Shown one piece after another: positions 42,935-54,641 of a DNA stretch of 64,000 nucleotides. Source of the stretch: Acetobacteraceae bacterium. GTDB taxonomy: Bacteria; Pseudomonadota; Alphaproteobacteria; Acetobacterales; Acetobacteraceae. The position numbers were made by a program, and so were the translations under genes. The DNA lies in contig JAMXLO010000080.1 in NCBI GenBank assembly GCA_024280945.1, positions 1 to 64,000 of the forward strand, in the 5' to 3' direction. How positions within the stretch are numbered: position 1 is the stretch's first letter; each line of letters starts with the position of its first letter. The notes beneath the pieces are model-generated. The model made no database searches. It had not been told where the DNA came from and was given only the letters and a program-made list of their open reading frames with translations.

Positions 42935-43699
42935 CTATTCCGCCGTCCAACCTCCGTCCACCACCAGGGACGTGCCGGTGACCAGAGCCGAGGCATCGGA
43001 TGCCAGGAAGACGACCGCGCCCATAAGGTCTTCGACCGTACCGAGCCGGCCAAGCTTGATCCGCCGCAGCACATCGGCATGAAACGCCTTGTCCTCCCAG
43101 AAAGGCTTCGTCAGTGGTGTATCGATGAAGGTCGGGCCGATGGTGTTCACCCGAATGCCGTGAGGCGCGAGATCGATTGCCATCGCTTTGGTCAAGCCCT
43201 CGATCCCGTGCTTGCTCATGCAGTAGACCGTCCGCCGTCCGCCGCCGACATGACCCATCTGTGAGGAGACATGGATAATCGAGCCACGGATAGATGCCTG
43301 GACCATCCGGCGCGCTACGGCCTGTGCGACAAAGAAGGCGGCGCGCAAGTTCAGGGTGGTGATGGCATCGTAGTCCTGCTCGGATACCTCGAGGAACGCG
43401 GCTGGACGATTGGTCCCCGCATTATTGACCAGCACGTCGAAGGCGGGCTGGGAGCTGACCGCCGCCCGCGCCGCAGCCAGGTCAGTCACATCGAGCACCA
43501 ATGGTTCGGCGCTGCCGCCCTCGTCGCGGATCTGGCCAGCCACGGCCTCGATCTCCGCCGCCGTGCGCGCCGCCAGGACGACATGCGCTCCGGCCTGAGC
43601 CAGGGCGGCAGCGGCCGCCCTCCCGATGCCGCGTCCAGCGCCGGTGACCAGTGCACGGCGATGGTCGAGGCGCAACGACGGCGTGCGCGGCAGGGTCAT
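42935..43699 (-). CDS. SDR family oxidoreductase
   Basis: Classical SDR of 254 residues with [10 protein letters not shown] near 20-29, [11 protein letters not shown] near 95-105, catalytic Ser in [12 protein letters not shown] near 145, and YCMSKHG near 158-164 as Tyr-x-x-x-Lys. It resembles gluconate 5-dehydrogenase and 3-oxoacyl-reductase relatives. ATG 43699 is preferred, being the family N-terminus; a frame to 43750 lacks support. The gene lies 28 bases upstream of the HpsN-like gene on the same strand. In sulfonate pathways an SDR acts on the neighbouring hydroxyl, so a joint role is plausible but inferred. Confidence 0.83.
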   Translation of the reverse strand: MTLPRTPSLRLDHRRALVTGAGRGIGRAAAAALAQAGAHVVLAARTAAEIEAVAGQIRDEGGSAEPLVLDVTDLAAARAAVSSQPAFDVLVNNAGTNRPAAFLEVSEQDYDAITTLNLRAAFFVAQAVARRMVQASIRGSIIHVSSQMGHVGGGRRTVYCMSKHGIEGLTKAMAIDLAPHGIRVNTIGPTFIDTPLTKPFWEDKAFHADVLRRIKLGRLGTVEDLMGAVVFLASDASALVTGTSLVVDGGWTAE

Positions 43700-43819
43700 A
43701 ATATGCCTCGGGTTCCAGTGACTCGTGCCGCGATCTACACCGGTGGCCAATCGTCGACCACTCTGGACGATCCGACCGATGCCGCGCGTGCCATCCTGGA
43801 CTGACCGACCGAAGAATTG

Positions 43820-45094
43820 ATGCCACCACCGATCCCGTTATTGCACCGGCTCTGGCGACACCTGCCGGCTGGGTCACGTCGCCGAATGGCGACCCGCCTC
43901 GCCGCGATGGCGGCGCCGCGCCCCGGTGCACCGCCGCCAGTGGCCACCGATTGCGTCATCGTCGCGGGCGAACTCTCCCGCGCTTCCGGACTAGGAGAGA
44001 GCGCGCGACTGATGTTGCGCGGGCTTGCTGCGCTGGGCGTGCCGACGTGGCCTGTCGACATCGGGCGCTACCTGCCGGCACATCGCGAGGATCTGCCGCC
44101 GCCGGGTGGACCTGACGATCCGCCACCGCCAGGTGCGCCGCTGGTCCTGCACGTCAACCCGCCGCTGATGCCACTGGTACTGGCCCGACTGCCGCGATCC
44201 CTGGCACGCGACCGCCGCCTGATTGGCTATTGGTACTGGGAGCTGCCGGTTGTCCCTGCGGAATGGCGTCTTGGCGCCAAATTCGTGCACGAAGTCTGGG
44301 CTCCATCGCGCTTCACGGCCAACGCGCTGGCCCCGCTCGTGAAACAGCCAATCTCAGTCGTCAGGCCGCCAGTAGCGTGTGACCCCCTCGCGCCGGCACC
44401 GCTCGGCCGGGTCGATTTCGGCCTCCCCGAAGGCGCGGTGATCGTGTTTTCCTCATTCAATCTTGCGTCTTCCTTTGTGCGAAAGAACCCGTTTGGCAGC
44501 ATTGAGGCCTTCCGCGCGGCGTTCGGCGACCAATCGGACCGCATGCTGGTTCTGAAGGTGGGCAATCCAGACCACTTCCCAGAAGACTTCGCCAGGCTCG
44601 CAACAGCAGCCGCCGTTCATTCGAACATCCGCTTGGTGACAAACACGCTCCCGCCGGATGCCTCGCTGGCGCTGACCGCTGCCGCAGACATCGTGTTGTC
44701 GTTGCATCGGAGCGAGGGCTTTGGCCTGGTAGCCGCGGAAGGGATGCTGCTTGGCAAGCCTGTGGTCGCGACCGACTGGTCCGCGACAAGGGAGTTCATG
44801 GACGCGACCTGCGCCGCTCTGGTGCGCTCCCGATTGGTCCTTGCTGAGGATGCGCGGGGTATCTACGCGGTGAGCGGTGCCCGGTGGGCCGAACCCGATC
44901 CTCGCCATGCGGCGGACTGGTTGCGGCGGCTGGCCGACGACCCCGGCCTCCGCCGCACACTGGGTGACGCCGCGCGTGCCGCGGCGCTCGAACGGCTCGG
45001 AACCGGATCCCTGGCACAGGCGGTTGCCAGCCTAGGAGTACGGCTTCGGCAAGACCCCAGCTTGTTGCCTACATCGCGGGCAGTGACGCCATAG
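43820..45094 (+). CDS. glycosyltransferase family 4-type protein
   Basis: Cytoplasmic GT-B glycosyltransferase of 424 residues. The second domain carries NADIVLSLHRSEGFGLVAAEGM-like segments (SLHRSEGFGLVAAEG near 295-309) followed by LGKPVVATDWSATREFMD, the nucleotide-sugar binding E-x7-E pattern. The N-terminal 40 residues are basic and may contact the membrane. ATG 43820 (after TTG 43817) has only a weak GAAGAA upstream. It opens the polysaccharide operon running to 49757; the next gene begins three to 57 bases later. Sugar specificity unknown; GDP-rhamnose is possible given the operon. Confidence 0.83.
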   Translation: MPPPIPLLHRLWRHLPAGSRRRMATRLAAMAAPRPGAPPPVATDCVIVAGELSRASGLGESARLMLRGLAALGVPTWPVDIGRYLPAHREDLPPPGGPDDPPPPGAPLVLHVNPPLMPLVLARLPRSLARDRRLIGYWYWELPVVPAEWRLGAKFVHEVWAPSRFTANALAPLVKQPISVVRPPVACDPLAPAPLGRVDFGLPEGAVIVFSSFNLASSFVRKNPFGSIEAFRAAFGDQSDRMLVLKVGNPDHFPEDFARLATAAAVHSNIRLVTNTLPPDASLALTAAADIVLSLHRSEGFGLVAAEGMLLGKPVVATDWSATREFMDATCAALVRSRLVLAEDARGIYAVSGARWAEPDPRHAADWLRRLADDPGLRRTLGDAARAAALERLGTGSLAQAVASLGVRLRQDPSLLPTSRAVTP

Positions 45095-45151
45095 CCCGTG
45101 TCCTGTCCGATCGTTGACGAACCCCCGCTCGCAGTCCAAGAAGCGCGGCGT

Positions 45152-46279
45152 ATGAAAGTCCTCGTCTGGCAATGGGGCCGCCGCGGTGCCGGCCCGCTCC
45201 TTGCTGCGCAGCTGGCCAATGCGTTGCGATCAATTCCTCGGACCGAGGCTTTCCTATCGTTGTCGACGGGTGCTGAAATACTCCAGGGCAATGACGCACC
45301 CGACTGCGCCCTGCCGGTCGAGACCTACGATGGCGCGGCGGGGTTGGTCTGGCGATTGCTCCAGGCGCCGGTGGTTATGCCCCGACTGGTTCGCCGAATC
45401 AGCGCTCTGGATCCTGATGTCGCAATCTGCGCCATGCTCGGACCGCTCGACCTATTGTGCGCAGCGGCGCTGCGCTGGCTCCGGATCCCGATGGTCGTGA
45501 TTGTGCACGATGCCGAGCGCCATCCGGGCGAGAACTATCCGTTTCTTATGATGGTCCAGCGACGGTTGCTGCGATCAGCTGACGCAATCGTTACTTTGAG
45601 TCAACATGTCGCCATGCGACTTGTGAAGCAAGCCACGGTGCGAAGTCGACCGTCCGTGTTGCGGCTGCCGCCACTCGTATTCGGGGCCGCTGCTCCCCCG
45701 CCCAAGGCGCATGGCGGGCCCCTCAGGCTGCTGTTCTTTGGCAGGTTGCTGCCTTACAAGGGGCTCGGCCTGCTAAAGGCCGCCGTGAGCGAAATGGGCC
45801 GTCCGGGACAGTGGGTGCTCCGCGTTGTCGGCTCCGGCCCCGAAAGTAACGAATTGGATGCGCTCCGTGCTACGACTGGCGTGACCGTGGAGAACCGTTG
45901 GGTACCCGACGGCGAAATTACGACGTTGATCGCCTGGGCTGATGCCATCGTATTGCCATACGTTGAGGCGAGCCAAAGTGGTGTAGCGCCTGGTGCGGTA
46001 ACTGCGGGACGGATTGTCGTTGCCACTCGGGTCGGTGGTCTGGCTGAGCAGCTCAGGGATCATGGTTTGGCAAGGCTGTGCGATCCGCATCCGCAAAGTC
46101 TGGCCACTGCATTGCGCCGGTTGCTTGATGAAGACCTCACAACGTCTATGCCGCATATCTCGGATCCGCGCAGGGACTGGTATCGTTTCGCAACGGATCT
46201 GGTCGATCAGGCATTGGTTCCCGTGCTCAGGCATGATGTGAAAGCCTCGCTTTCAAATCGCAGGCTGGGCGCTGTCTAG
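45152..46279 (+). CDS. glycosyltransferase family 4-type protein
   Basis: GT-B glycosyltransferase of 375 residues. The N-terminal domain starts MKVLVWQWGRRGAGPLLAAQ, and VVIVHDAERHPGE is near 116-128. The C-terminal domain has LLFFGRLLPYKGLGLLKAA near 193-211 and PYVEASQSGVAPGAVTAGRI near 268-288, typical of GT4. The start at 45152 is taken from the good N-terminus; a GTG at 45098 in the same frame is an alternative that would give 18 more residues and a short gap to the previous gene. Part of the gmd/rmd polysaccharide operon. Confidence 0.82.
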   Translation: MKVLVWQWGRRGAGPLLAAQLANALRSIPRTEAFLSLSTGAEILQGNDAPDCALPVETYDGAAGLVWRLLQAPVVMPRLVRRISALDPDVAICAMLGPLDLLCAAALRWLRIPMVVIVHDAERHPGENYPFLMMVQRRLLRSADAIVTLSQHVAMRLVKQATVRSRPSVLRLPPLVFGAAAPPPKAHGGPLRLLFFGRLLPYKGLGLLKAAVSEMGRPGQWVLRVVGSGPESNELDALRATTGVTVENRWVPDGEITTLIAWADAIVLPYVEASQSGVAPGAVTAGRIVVATRVGGLAEQLRDHGLARLCDPHPQSLATALRRLLDEDLTTSMPHISDPRRDWYRFATDLVDQALVPVLRHDVKASLSNRRLGAV

Positions 46280-46300
46280 TAGATTTTCGTATCCCGGTAA

Positions 46301-47302
<1,002 letters not shown>

Positions 47303-47303
47303 C

Positions 47304-48242
47304 ATGGCCGAAGCGCCACACCGAATTCTCATCACCGGTGCCAGCGGGTTCGTCGGCCGTCACCTGACTACGGCTCTGGGCGCCACCTACCCGAGTACAG
47401 CATTGCTTACTCCTTCTATCGACGTGCGCGATCAGGGGATGGTCGCAGCCGCGGTTCAGGAGGCCGTACCGGACGTTTGCATCCATCTTGCCGCGGTATC
47501 GACCGTTCGCGGCGCTGAGCGGGATGAGGATCAGGCCTGGCAGGTCAATTTGCACGGCACTCTGCATATGGCCCGTGCAATCTTGCGCCATGCCCCGGAC
47601 TGCCTGTTGCTGTTCATTTCAAGTGCCGATGCTTACGGTTATTCGTTCCGAGCGGGAACTCCTGTGACCGAGCATGTCGCCCTTGCGCCAATGAGCACTT
47701 ACGCCGCGACCAAGGCGGCAGCCGATCTCGCGTTGGGCAGCATGGCTGAGCAAGGGTTGCGCTGCGTGCGGCTGAGGCCCTTTAACCATACCGGCCCCGG
47801 ACAGTCGGAGCAGTTCGTTGTGGCCGCGTTTGCCCGGCAGATCGCACGCATCGCGGCAGGCCTCCAGCCACCATTGCTCGAAGTTGGCAACGTCGACACG
47901 CGTCGGGATTTCCTGGACGTGCGCGACGTCTGCTCAGCCTATGTTGCCTGCATCGAACAAGCGACTGCCCTGGCTCCGGGAACGATCCTCAATCTGGCAT
48001 CAGGCAACGCGCGGAAGATTGGCGATATCCTGTCGCGGTTGCAGAACCTTGCCGGCGTGTCGGTCGAAACGCGCATCGATCCCAGCCGTGTGCGCAAAAG
48101 TGATGTCGCGTCGGCATGCGGTGATGCGACACTAGCACGCGCGACGCTTGGCTGGGCCCCTACGATACCGTGGCAACAGACCTTACAGGACGTACTTGAT
48201 GACTGGCGAGGCCGCGTCGGGGCCGCGTCACGGGAGAGCTAG
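47304..48242 (+). CDS. rmd: GDP-6-deoxy-D-lyxo-4-hexulose (GDP-4-keto-6-deoxymannose) reductase
   Basis: Extended SDR of 312 residues that should reduce the Gmd product to GDP-D-rhamnose. TGASGFVGRHL is at 11-21, the serine motif SSADAYG near 106-112, YAATKAAADL near 134-143 with Tyr-x-x-x-Lys, and RPFNHTGPGQ near 155-164, a segment typical of Rmd-type reductases. ATG 47304 follows the gmd stop by one base, so translation is coupled. An enzyme making another 6-deoxyhexose cannot be excluded, but the absence of the GMER/WcaG motifs and the operon favour Rmd. Confidence 0.85.
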   Translation: MAEAPHRILITGASGFVGRHLTTALGATYPSTALLTPSIDVRDQGMVAAAVQEAVPDVCIHLAAVSTVRGAERDEDQAWQVNLHGTLHMARAILRHAPDCLLLFISSADAYGYSFRAGTPVTEHVALAPMSTYAATKAAADLALGSMAEQGLRCVRLRPFNHTGPGQSEQFVVAAFARQIARIAAGLQPPLLEVGNVDTRRDFLDVRDVCSAYVACIEQATALAPGTILNLASGNARKIGDILSRLQNLAGVSVETRIDPSRVRKSDVASACGDATLARATLGWAPTIPWQQTLQDVLDDWRGRVGAASRES

Positions 48243-48245
48243 AAG

Positions 48246-49757
48246 TTGCCGGTACGGCTGTGGATCGATGTCGAAGACCTGTTCGAGTACGCCCGCGGCA
48301 ACAAGCGCCCGAGCGGAATCCAGCGCCTTGCGTTCGAAATTTACCGCGGCATGCAAGAACGTCTGGGCGATTCCGGGCTGGTTCAGTTTGTTCGGCATGA
48401 CGTGCCGCGGAATAGTTTTCGGACCGTAGCATGGAGCGAGGTGGCAGATCTTTTCGAGGCATTGACCGATCTCGCGCCGGCACCGACCCCTGCTCTGCCA
48501 AGCGGTATCACGCCGCGGCCGCCGGCGCGCCGCTTCATGGGCAAATGGTTGCATCGGCTGGCGCCTTCCCTGCGGCCGCTGGTGATCAACGCCGTGTTGG
48601 CCCAAAGCGAGGCATCTCGTGCGTGGGGAACAGTCGCCAGCGCAATCAGCTACGGAATACGCTATCGCTTGGCGCGATTCCTGCGGCCGTCTCGTCACAC
48701 TGCTGTCCACCAGTGCTTGGATACCGAACCCGTGTCCTCGGTCCCAGATGCTTTCGCGGAACACTCCTCCCCCGGCGATGTTCTTCTTGTCCTGGGTTCA
48801 CCTTGGTCGCACCCGGATTATGCGGCCCTGGTCAGCGGGCAACGCGAGCGTGGTCTGCGGTTCGCCTTACTGGTGTATGACCTCATTCCGATCCGTAGGC
48901 CGGAGTGGTGTGACCGCGGTCTTGTGCGTCTGTTCCGTGATTGGTTCCAAACAGTCCTCCCGCTGTGCGACGTTGTGTTTGCCATCTCGCGGGCTACAGC
49001 AACCGACGTGGAGATCTACGCCCGCGACAGCGGAGTGAAACTTCCCAGCCGCGTTCAATCGATACCTATCGGCGCGGGGTTCGGCAGCGCGCCGTCTTCC
49101 AACGCATCGGTGAAACATGCTTTGCCGAGCGCCGGCAGTTATGCCTTGTTCGTTTCCACGATCGAAGCCCGCAAGAACCACATGCTGCTTTTCCGCATAT
49201 GGCGTCGGCTGCTTGAGGACATGGCGGCGGACCAGGTTCCGACACTGGTGTTCGCCGGACGTATTGGCTGGATGGTGGGTGACCTGATGCATCAGATCGC
49301 CAATACCGACCACCTCAATGGCAAGTTGGTGGTCATAGAAGACCCGACAGACGCCGAGCTTGCCGCGTTATATCGCGGCTGTCTCTTTACATTGTTCCCG
49401 TCCCTCTACGAAGGGTGGGGCCTGCCTGTTACTGAAAGCCTGTCATTCGGCAAGCCGTGCATCATCTCCAATCAAACCTCCCTCCCAGAAGCTGGAGGGG
49501 CGCTCGCGCGAATCTTCGACCCGGACAACCTGCACGACGCTTACCAGGTCATCCGGCAGACGATCGAGGACCGCGCAGGCCTCGCACGGTGGGAGGCCCA
49601 GGTACGGCGGGACTTCAGACCTGTGCCGTGGTCGGCCACCGTGGATGCCATTCTGGTCGGATTGCGGTTCTCGGTCGACAATGCCCCAGACCGAGCATGC
49701 GCAGAGTCAAGGCACGAGCCTCAGACGTTGCGAGCGGCGCCGGTCCACACCTCGTGA
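48246..49757 (+). CDS. glycosyltransferase family 4-type protein (TTG start)
   Basis: Protein of 503 residues, GT-B. The N-terminus VRLWIDVEDLFEYARGNKRP and SGIQRLAFEIYRGM is typical of a group of alphaproteobacterial glycosyltransferases; the nucleotide-sugar domain contains SLYEGWGLPVTESLSFGKP near 387-405 and SNQTSLPEAGG near 408-418. A central insert at about 80-160 is larger than usual. TTG 48246 is chosen because GGAGAG lies about seven bases upstream and no ATG is near. The gene closes the polysaccharide operon. Its last 37 bases overlap the 3' end of the convergent alcohol dehydrogenase gene. Confidence 0.83.
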   Translation: MPVRLWIDVEDLFEYARGNKRPSGIQRLAFEIYRGMQERLGDSGLVQFVRHDVPRNSFRTVAWSEVADLFEALTDLAPAPTPALPSGITPRPPARRFMGKWLHRLAPSLRPLVINAVLAQSEASRAWGTVASAISYGIRYRLARFLRPSRHTAVHQCLDTEPVSSVPDAFAEHSSPGDVLLVLGSPWSHPDYAALVSGQRERGLRFALLVYDLIPIRRPEWCDRGLVRLFRDWFQTVLPLCDVVFAISRATATDVEIYARDSGVKLPSRVQSIPIGAGFGSAPSSNASVKHALPSAGSYALFVSTIEARKNHMLLFRIWRRLLEDMAADQVPTLVFAGRIGWMVGDLMHQIANTDHLNGKLVVIEDPTDAELAALYRGCLFTLFPSLYEGWGLPVTESLSFGKPCIISNQTSLPEAGGALARIFDPDNLHDAYQVIRQTIEDRAGLARWEAQVRRDFRPVPWSATVDAILVGLRFSVDNAPDRACAESRHEPQTLRAAPVHTS

Positions 49758-50908
49758 TACAGCGACACGATCTCCGCCTTGTTCGGTACACGTGGATTGT
49801 TGCCAGGACTGCCTGACGCCAACGCCTGCGCCGCCATCAGTTCCAACTTACCGTTCCACACGGCTTCGTCGATGCCGTACTCGGCAGGCGATGGCACCGA
49901 CAATTGCCTGTTCAGCGCCTCCAATCCAGCGACCAGCTTGGCCGCCGCCGACGCGTCGCTGTCACGTTCATCGGCAAAACCGATGCGGCGGGATGCCTCG
50001 GCATAGCGCCCCTCTGCACCGCCGATGGAAAAACGCGTGACTGCCGGCAAAAGCATCGCGTTGGACAAGCCGTGCGGCACATGGAAATGCGCACCGATCG
50101 GTCGCGACATGCCGTGCACCAGCGCTACCGAGGCATTCGAGAACGCCAGCCCCGCCTGGGTCGCGCCAAGCATCATGCCTTCGCGCGCAGCGGCGTTGCG
50201 TGGTTCGGCGTAGGCCGTGCGGATATGCCGGCCGATCAGCGCCATCGCGGAGACGGCAAGCGCGTCAGAGAATGGATTGGCGCGTTTGGATACGAATGCC
50301 TCCAATGCGTGGGTCAGACTGTCCACTCCAGTGTCGGCCGTCGTGCGCGCGGGTACGCTATAGGTCAGTTCGTAATCGACGATGGCGGCAAGCGGCAGCG
50401 CACCCAAGCCGGCGATTAGCATCTTTTCGCCGCGCTCGGTGTCGGTGATGACAGTGAAGCGCGTACATTCACTTCCGGTACCGGCTGTGGTTGGAATTGC
50501 GATCACCGGCAGCGCTCCGTTGTCGGCGGCAACGGGCACCTTGTAGTCGCGCATTTTGCCACCACCCGCGGCCAAAATGGCCATTGCCTTGGCGGTGTCG
50601 ATCGGCGAGCCACCGCCGAAACCGATCAGACAGTCGAAGCTGCCGCCCTCGAGCTGCGCCACGCCGGCCTCGATGACTGTGTCAGTCGGGTCAGGCACCG
50701 TGTCGCTGAACACGGAGACCGCTATTCCCGATGCGGCAAGCGGATCAAGGCAGTGGTTCACGTGACGCGACGACACCATGAAGGGATCGGTCACCACCAG
50801 AGGACGCGACAAGCCGAATTTTCCCAGCATTTCGACAATTTGTCGCACCGAGCCGCCGCCGACCTGCAACATCCGAGGAGCAGCGATGTTGGCGTTGACT
50901 GTTGTCAT
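49721..50908 (-). CDS. iron-containing alcohol dehydrogenase
   Basis: Group III metal alcohol dehydrogenase of 395 residues, NAD-dependent, interconverting an alcohol and aldehyde, or a related hydroxy acid. GGGSPIDTAKAMAIL near 95-109 is the cofactor loop, and the metal ligands are in the Asp of GVDSLTHALEAFVS near 195-208 and HGMSRPIGAHFHVPHGLSNAM near 260-280. ATG 50908 follows AGGGAGG. It shares the strand with the ABC ATPase genes upstream but is 23 bases beyond dppF's stop. Substrate unknown; it may process an aldehyde released by the neighbouring pathway. Confidence 0.88.
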   Translation of the reverse strand: MTTVNANIAAPRMLQVGGGSVRQIVEMLGKFGLSRPLVVTDPFMVSSRHVNHCLDPLAASGIAVSVFSDTVPDPTDTVIEAGVAQLEGGSFDCLIGFGGGSPIDTAKAMAILAAGGGKMRDYKVPVAADNGALPVIAIPTTAGTGSECTRFTVITDTERGEKMLIAGLGALPLAAIVDYELTYSVPARTTADTGVDSLTHALEAFVSKRANPFSDALAVSAMALIGRHIRTAYAEPRNAAAREGMMLGATQAGLAFSNASVALVHGMSRPIGAHFHVPHGLSNAMLLPAVTRFSIGGAEGRYAEASRRIGFADERDSDASAAAKLVAGLEALNRQLSVPSPAEYGIDEAVWNGKLELMAAQALASGSPGNNPRVPNKAEIVSLYHEVWTGAARNV

Positions 50909-50931
50909 GATGCGGTCCTCCCTGAGCACGC

Positions 50932-52011
50932 CTATCCAGCCGCTATACTGACCTCCGCCCGCCGCTTAGCATACAACGCCAGCCGCTTCGCAGCGATGGG
51001 CGCGACATGACCCGGTTCGATCACTTCACCAGCCGGCGGCAGATCGTCGGCGCGATGACACGCCGTCACGTGGCCCTCACTCCACTGCCGCAGCGACGGC
51101 ATCTCTGTGTGGCAACGATCGATGACGAACGGACAACGGGTATGGAAGCGGCAACCCGATGGCGGGTTCATCGGGCTTGGCACATCGCCGCCAGGAAGTT
51201 GGCGCGCACCGTGACGGTGCGGATCGGGTCGCGGGATCGCGGTCATCAGCGTGCGGGTGTACGGATGCCGGGGCTCCGAGAAAAGCACGTCCTTCGGCGC
51301 CAACTCGACGATCTGCCCGAGATACATCACCGCGACGCGGTCGGCCATGTGCTTCACCACGGCAAGGTCGTGTGCGATGAACAAATAAGACAACCCAAGA
51401 CGCGCCTGAAGGTCCTTCAGCAGGTTCACCACCTGCGCCTGGATGGATACATCGAGCGCCGAGACCGGCTCGTCGCACACCACCAGCGCCGGCTCGACCG
51501 CCAACGCGCGGGCAATACCGATGCGCTGTCGCTGGCCGCCGGAGAACTCGTGAGGATAGCGCTGCACATGATAGGAGGCGAGACCTACCAGCCCAAGCAA
51601 CTGATTGACCCGCGCACGCCGCGCAATCCGATCGCCAATGCCATGCACAACCAACGGCTCTTCCAGAATCTCGCCCACTGTCATGCGTGGATTGAGGGAG
51701 GCGAAGGGGTCCTGAAATACGATCTGCATACGCCGGCGCAGACGGCGCAGCGGCTCGCCGCGCATGTCGGTCACGTCGACACCCTCGAACCTAAGCGTGC
51801 CCTCAGTCGGATCGATCAACCGCAGCACAAGGCGCGCGGTGGTGGACTTGCCGCAACCAGACTCACCCACCAGCGCCAGCGTCTCGCGACGGTTCAGTGA
51901 GAACGAAATGCCATCGACGGCACGGACCACGCCGATGGTCTTGCCGAAGACGAGACCGCTGCGCACGTTGAAATGCCTGGTCAGATTTTCGACTTCGAGC
52001 AATGCAGTCAT
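50932..52011 (-). CDS. oligopeptide/opine ABC transporter ATP-binding protein (DppF/OppF type)
   Basis: ABC ATPase of 359 residues. Walker [10 protein letters not shown] is near 49-57, signature [15 protein letters not shown] near 160-174, Walker [13 protein letters not shown] near 180-191. The C-terminal extension [13 protein letters not shown] near 284-296 is the oligopeptide-transporter domain. It pairs with the DppD-type gene upstream. The ATG has no strong ribosome binding site and the short gap to the previous gene (58 bases) contains a partial ATGGCCGG repeat. No permease subunits are found in the window. Confidence 0.88.
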   Translation of the reverse strand: MTALLEVENLTRHFNVRSGLVFGKTIGVVRAVDGISFSLNRRETLALVGESGCGKSTTARLVLRLIDPTEGTLRFEGVDVTDMRGEPLRRLRRRMQIVFQDPFASLNPRMTVGEILEEPLVVHGIGDRIARRARVNQLLGLVGLASYHVQRYPHEFSGGQRQRIGIARALAVEPALVVCDEPVSALDVSIQAQVVNLLKDLQARLGLSYLFIAHDLAVVKHMADRVAVMYLGQIVELAPKDVLFSEPRHPYTRTLMTAIPRPDPHRHGARQLPGGDVPSPMNPPSGCRFHTRCPFVIDRCHTEMPSLRQWSEGHVTACHRADDLPPAGEVIEPGHVAPIAAKRLALYAKRRAEVSIAAG

Positions 52012-52045
52012 GAATGATTCCAGGCGTAAACGCGGCTGTTGACCG

Positions 52046-52069
52046 GCATGGCCGGACTTGATCCGGCCA

Positions 52070-52072
<3 letters not shown>
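52046..52072. repeat. partial copy of the ATGGCCGG palindrome
   Basis: GCATGGCCGGACTTGATCCG followed by GCCATCA matches the left arm of the element at 39745-39822 with few differences. It lies between the two ABC ATPase genes. The short palindrome CCGG-ACTTGAT-CCGG can form a small hairpin. Confidence 0.6.
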
Positions 52073-53128
<1,056 letters not shown>

Positions 53129-53136
53129 TCCTTGGC

Positions 53137-53832
53137 TCAGTGAATCTCGGCCGATCGCTTCAGGACCTCGCGCAGCTTCTCGCGCGAGAAGTCAGGCGAG
53201 TGGCAGAAGTCCAGGATCACCTTCTCGCGCCGGGAGATCAGTTCGATCGCGGCCGGCAGCTTCCTGACGGCATCGGCAGGCACCACCACCGCTCCATGTG
53301 CATCCGCGTGGATCACGTCGTCATGACCAGCCTGCATCCCGAACACGTTCACCGGCCGGCCAAATTCCACCATGTGCACCCAGGCATGGCTCGGCCCGAT
53401 GCGACCACCCAACATCTGGAAGCCCTCCGCCCACATGTCCATGTCGCGGAACGATCCATTGGTGACGCAGCCGATCGCCCCAAGTGCCTTATGGATGTTC
53501 GACTGCACTTCACCCCAGTAAGCGCCATACCCGATACGACCGTCGACATCCTGGATCACAGCAACGGTCGGAAATTCGGTCGCGGCGACGTAGTCGTACC
53601 AATCGGCCCGATCCACAACCTTGCCGCGCGGCGGCTCAGTCGCGCGGATCATGCCTACCCGGGCCAGACCCACGATCGGCTTGGCATTCGCATACAGGCA
53701 GACCATCGGTTCCACCGTGTAGCCATAGGCCCGCCGCTCTGGCGATGTGATCTCCAGGCCATTACAGATCGTCGGCGTGTCCCATTGGGCCAGAATATCA
53801 AGGTCAGCCTGAGTGAACGGCCGCTCGGCCAT
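53137..53832 (-). CDS. RraA family protein (aldolase / demethylmenaquinone methyltransferase-like)
   Basis: Protein of 231 residues of the RraA/HMG-aldolase superfamily, which includes 4-hydroxy-4-methyl-2-oxoglutarate aldolase and RNase E inhibitor RraA. Visible blocks are [18 protein letters not shown] near 20-37, [30 protein letters not shown] near 95-125 (the segment with the metal and Arg site), and [17 protein letters not shown] near 167-183. A strong AGGAGGAAG precedes ATG 53832. It is divergent from the racemase gene with 38 bases between, so both promoters lie in a very short region or inside genes. Substrate unknown. Confidence 0.82.
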   Translation of the reverse strand: MAERPFTQADLDILAQWDTPTICNGLEITSPERRAYGYTVEPMVCLYANAKPIVGLARVGMIRATEPPRGKVVDRADWYDYVAATEFPTVAVIQDVDGRIGYGAYWGEVQSNIHKALGAIGCVTNGSFRDMDMWAEGFQMLGGRIGPSHAWVHMVEFGRPVNVFGMQAGHDDVIHADAHGAVVVPADAVRKLPAAIELISRREKVILDFCHSPDFSREKLREVLKRSAEIH

Positions 53833-53870
53833 TACTTCCTCCTGTCGTCCGGTTCGGGCATGCTGGCACA

Positions 53871-54641
53871 ATGCAGATCATCGCCAAGGGCGGCAAGGCG
53901 CTGTACGGCGCACCGCTTGGAATCCTCATGCTGGAAGCACGCTTCCCGCGGATCCCGGGGGACATGGGCAACGCCACGACCTGGCCGTTCCCGGTGCTCT
54001 ATCGCGTGGTGCGCGGCGCGACCCCCGAACGCGTGGTATTGAACGCGGCAGCCGGGCTGCTGGACGATTTTCTTACCGGTGCCCAAGAACTGGTGACCGA
54101 CGGGGCCGAGGCGATCACCACGAACTGCGGTTTTCTATCGTTGTTCCAGGCGGAACTGGCCGCGCATGTTCGCGTACCGGTTGCAACCAGCGCACTGATC
54201 CAGGTGCCTTGGGTGCAGGCAACGCTGCCGCCGGGGCAGCGCGTTGGCATCATCACGGTCTCTGCGCAGTCGCTGACGTCACGTCACCTGACCGCCGCCG
54301 GCGTCCCGGCGGATACGCCGGTCGTCGGCACCGAGCACGGCCGGGAGTTCTTCCGTGTCCTGGTCCGCGGCGAGAAGCAGGAGATGGACGTCGCGCTTGC
54401 CGCCGCCGACATCCTCGATGCCGGAAGGGCCCTTGTTTCGCGCTATGCTGACATTGGCGCGATAGTACTGGAATGCACCAATATGCCGCCGTATGCCTTT
54501 GCACTGCGCGAAACGCTGGGGTTGCCCGTTTTTGATATCTATTCGTTAATTACCTGGCTGCACGCCGGACTGCGCCCGCGAGAATTCGGGGTTCCGGCTG
54601 ATCGTGCCGCTTGTCTTGGATCGGGAGCGCCCAGCGCATGA
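53871..54641 (+). CDS. aspartate/glutamate racemase family protein
   Basis: Protein of 256 residues of the Asp/Glu/hydantoin racemase and maleate isomerase superfamily. The two catalytic cysteines are visible in [11 protein letters not shown] near 84-94 and LECTNMPPY near 199-207, so cofactor-independent racemisation or isomerisation is plausible. Typical glutamate-racemase motifs are otherwise weak; hydantoin racemase or arylmalonate decarboxylase-like activity is possible. Its TGA overlaps the ATG of the UDP-xylose synthase gene (ATGA), an unusual pairing. Divergent from RraA. Confidence 0.78.
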   Translation: MQIIAKGGKALYGAPLGILMLEARFPRIPGDMGNATTWPFPVLYRVVRGATPERVVLNAAAGLLDDFLTGAQELVTDGAEAITTNCGFLSLFQAELAAHVRVPVATSALIQVPWVQATLPPGQRVGIITVSAQSLTSRHLTAAGVPADTPVVGTEHGREFFRVLVRGEKQEMDVALAAADILDAGRALVSRYADIGAIVLECTNMPPYAFALRETLGLPVFDIYSLITWLHAGLRPREFGVPADRAACLGSGAPSA

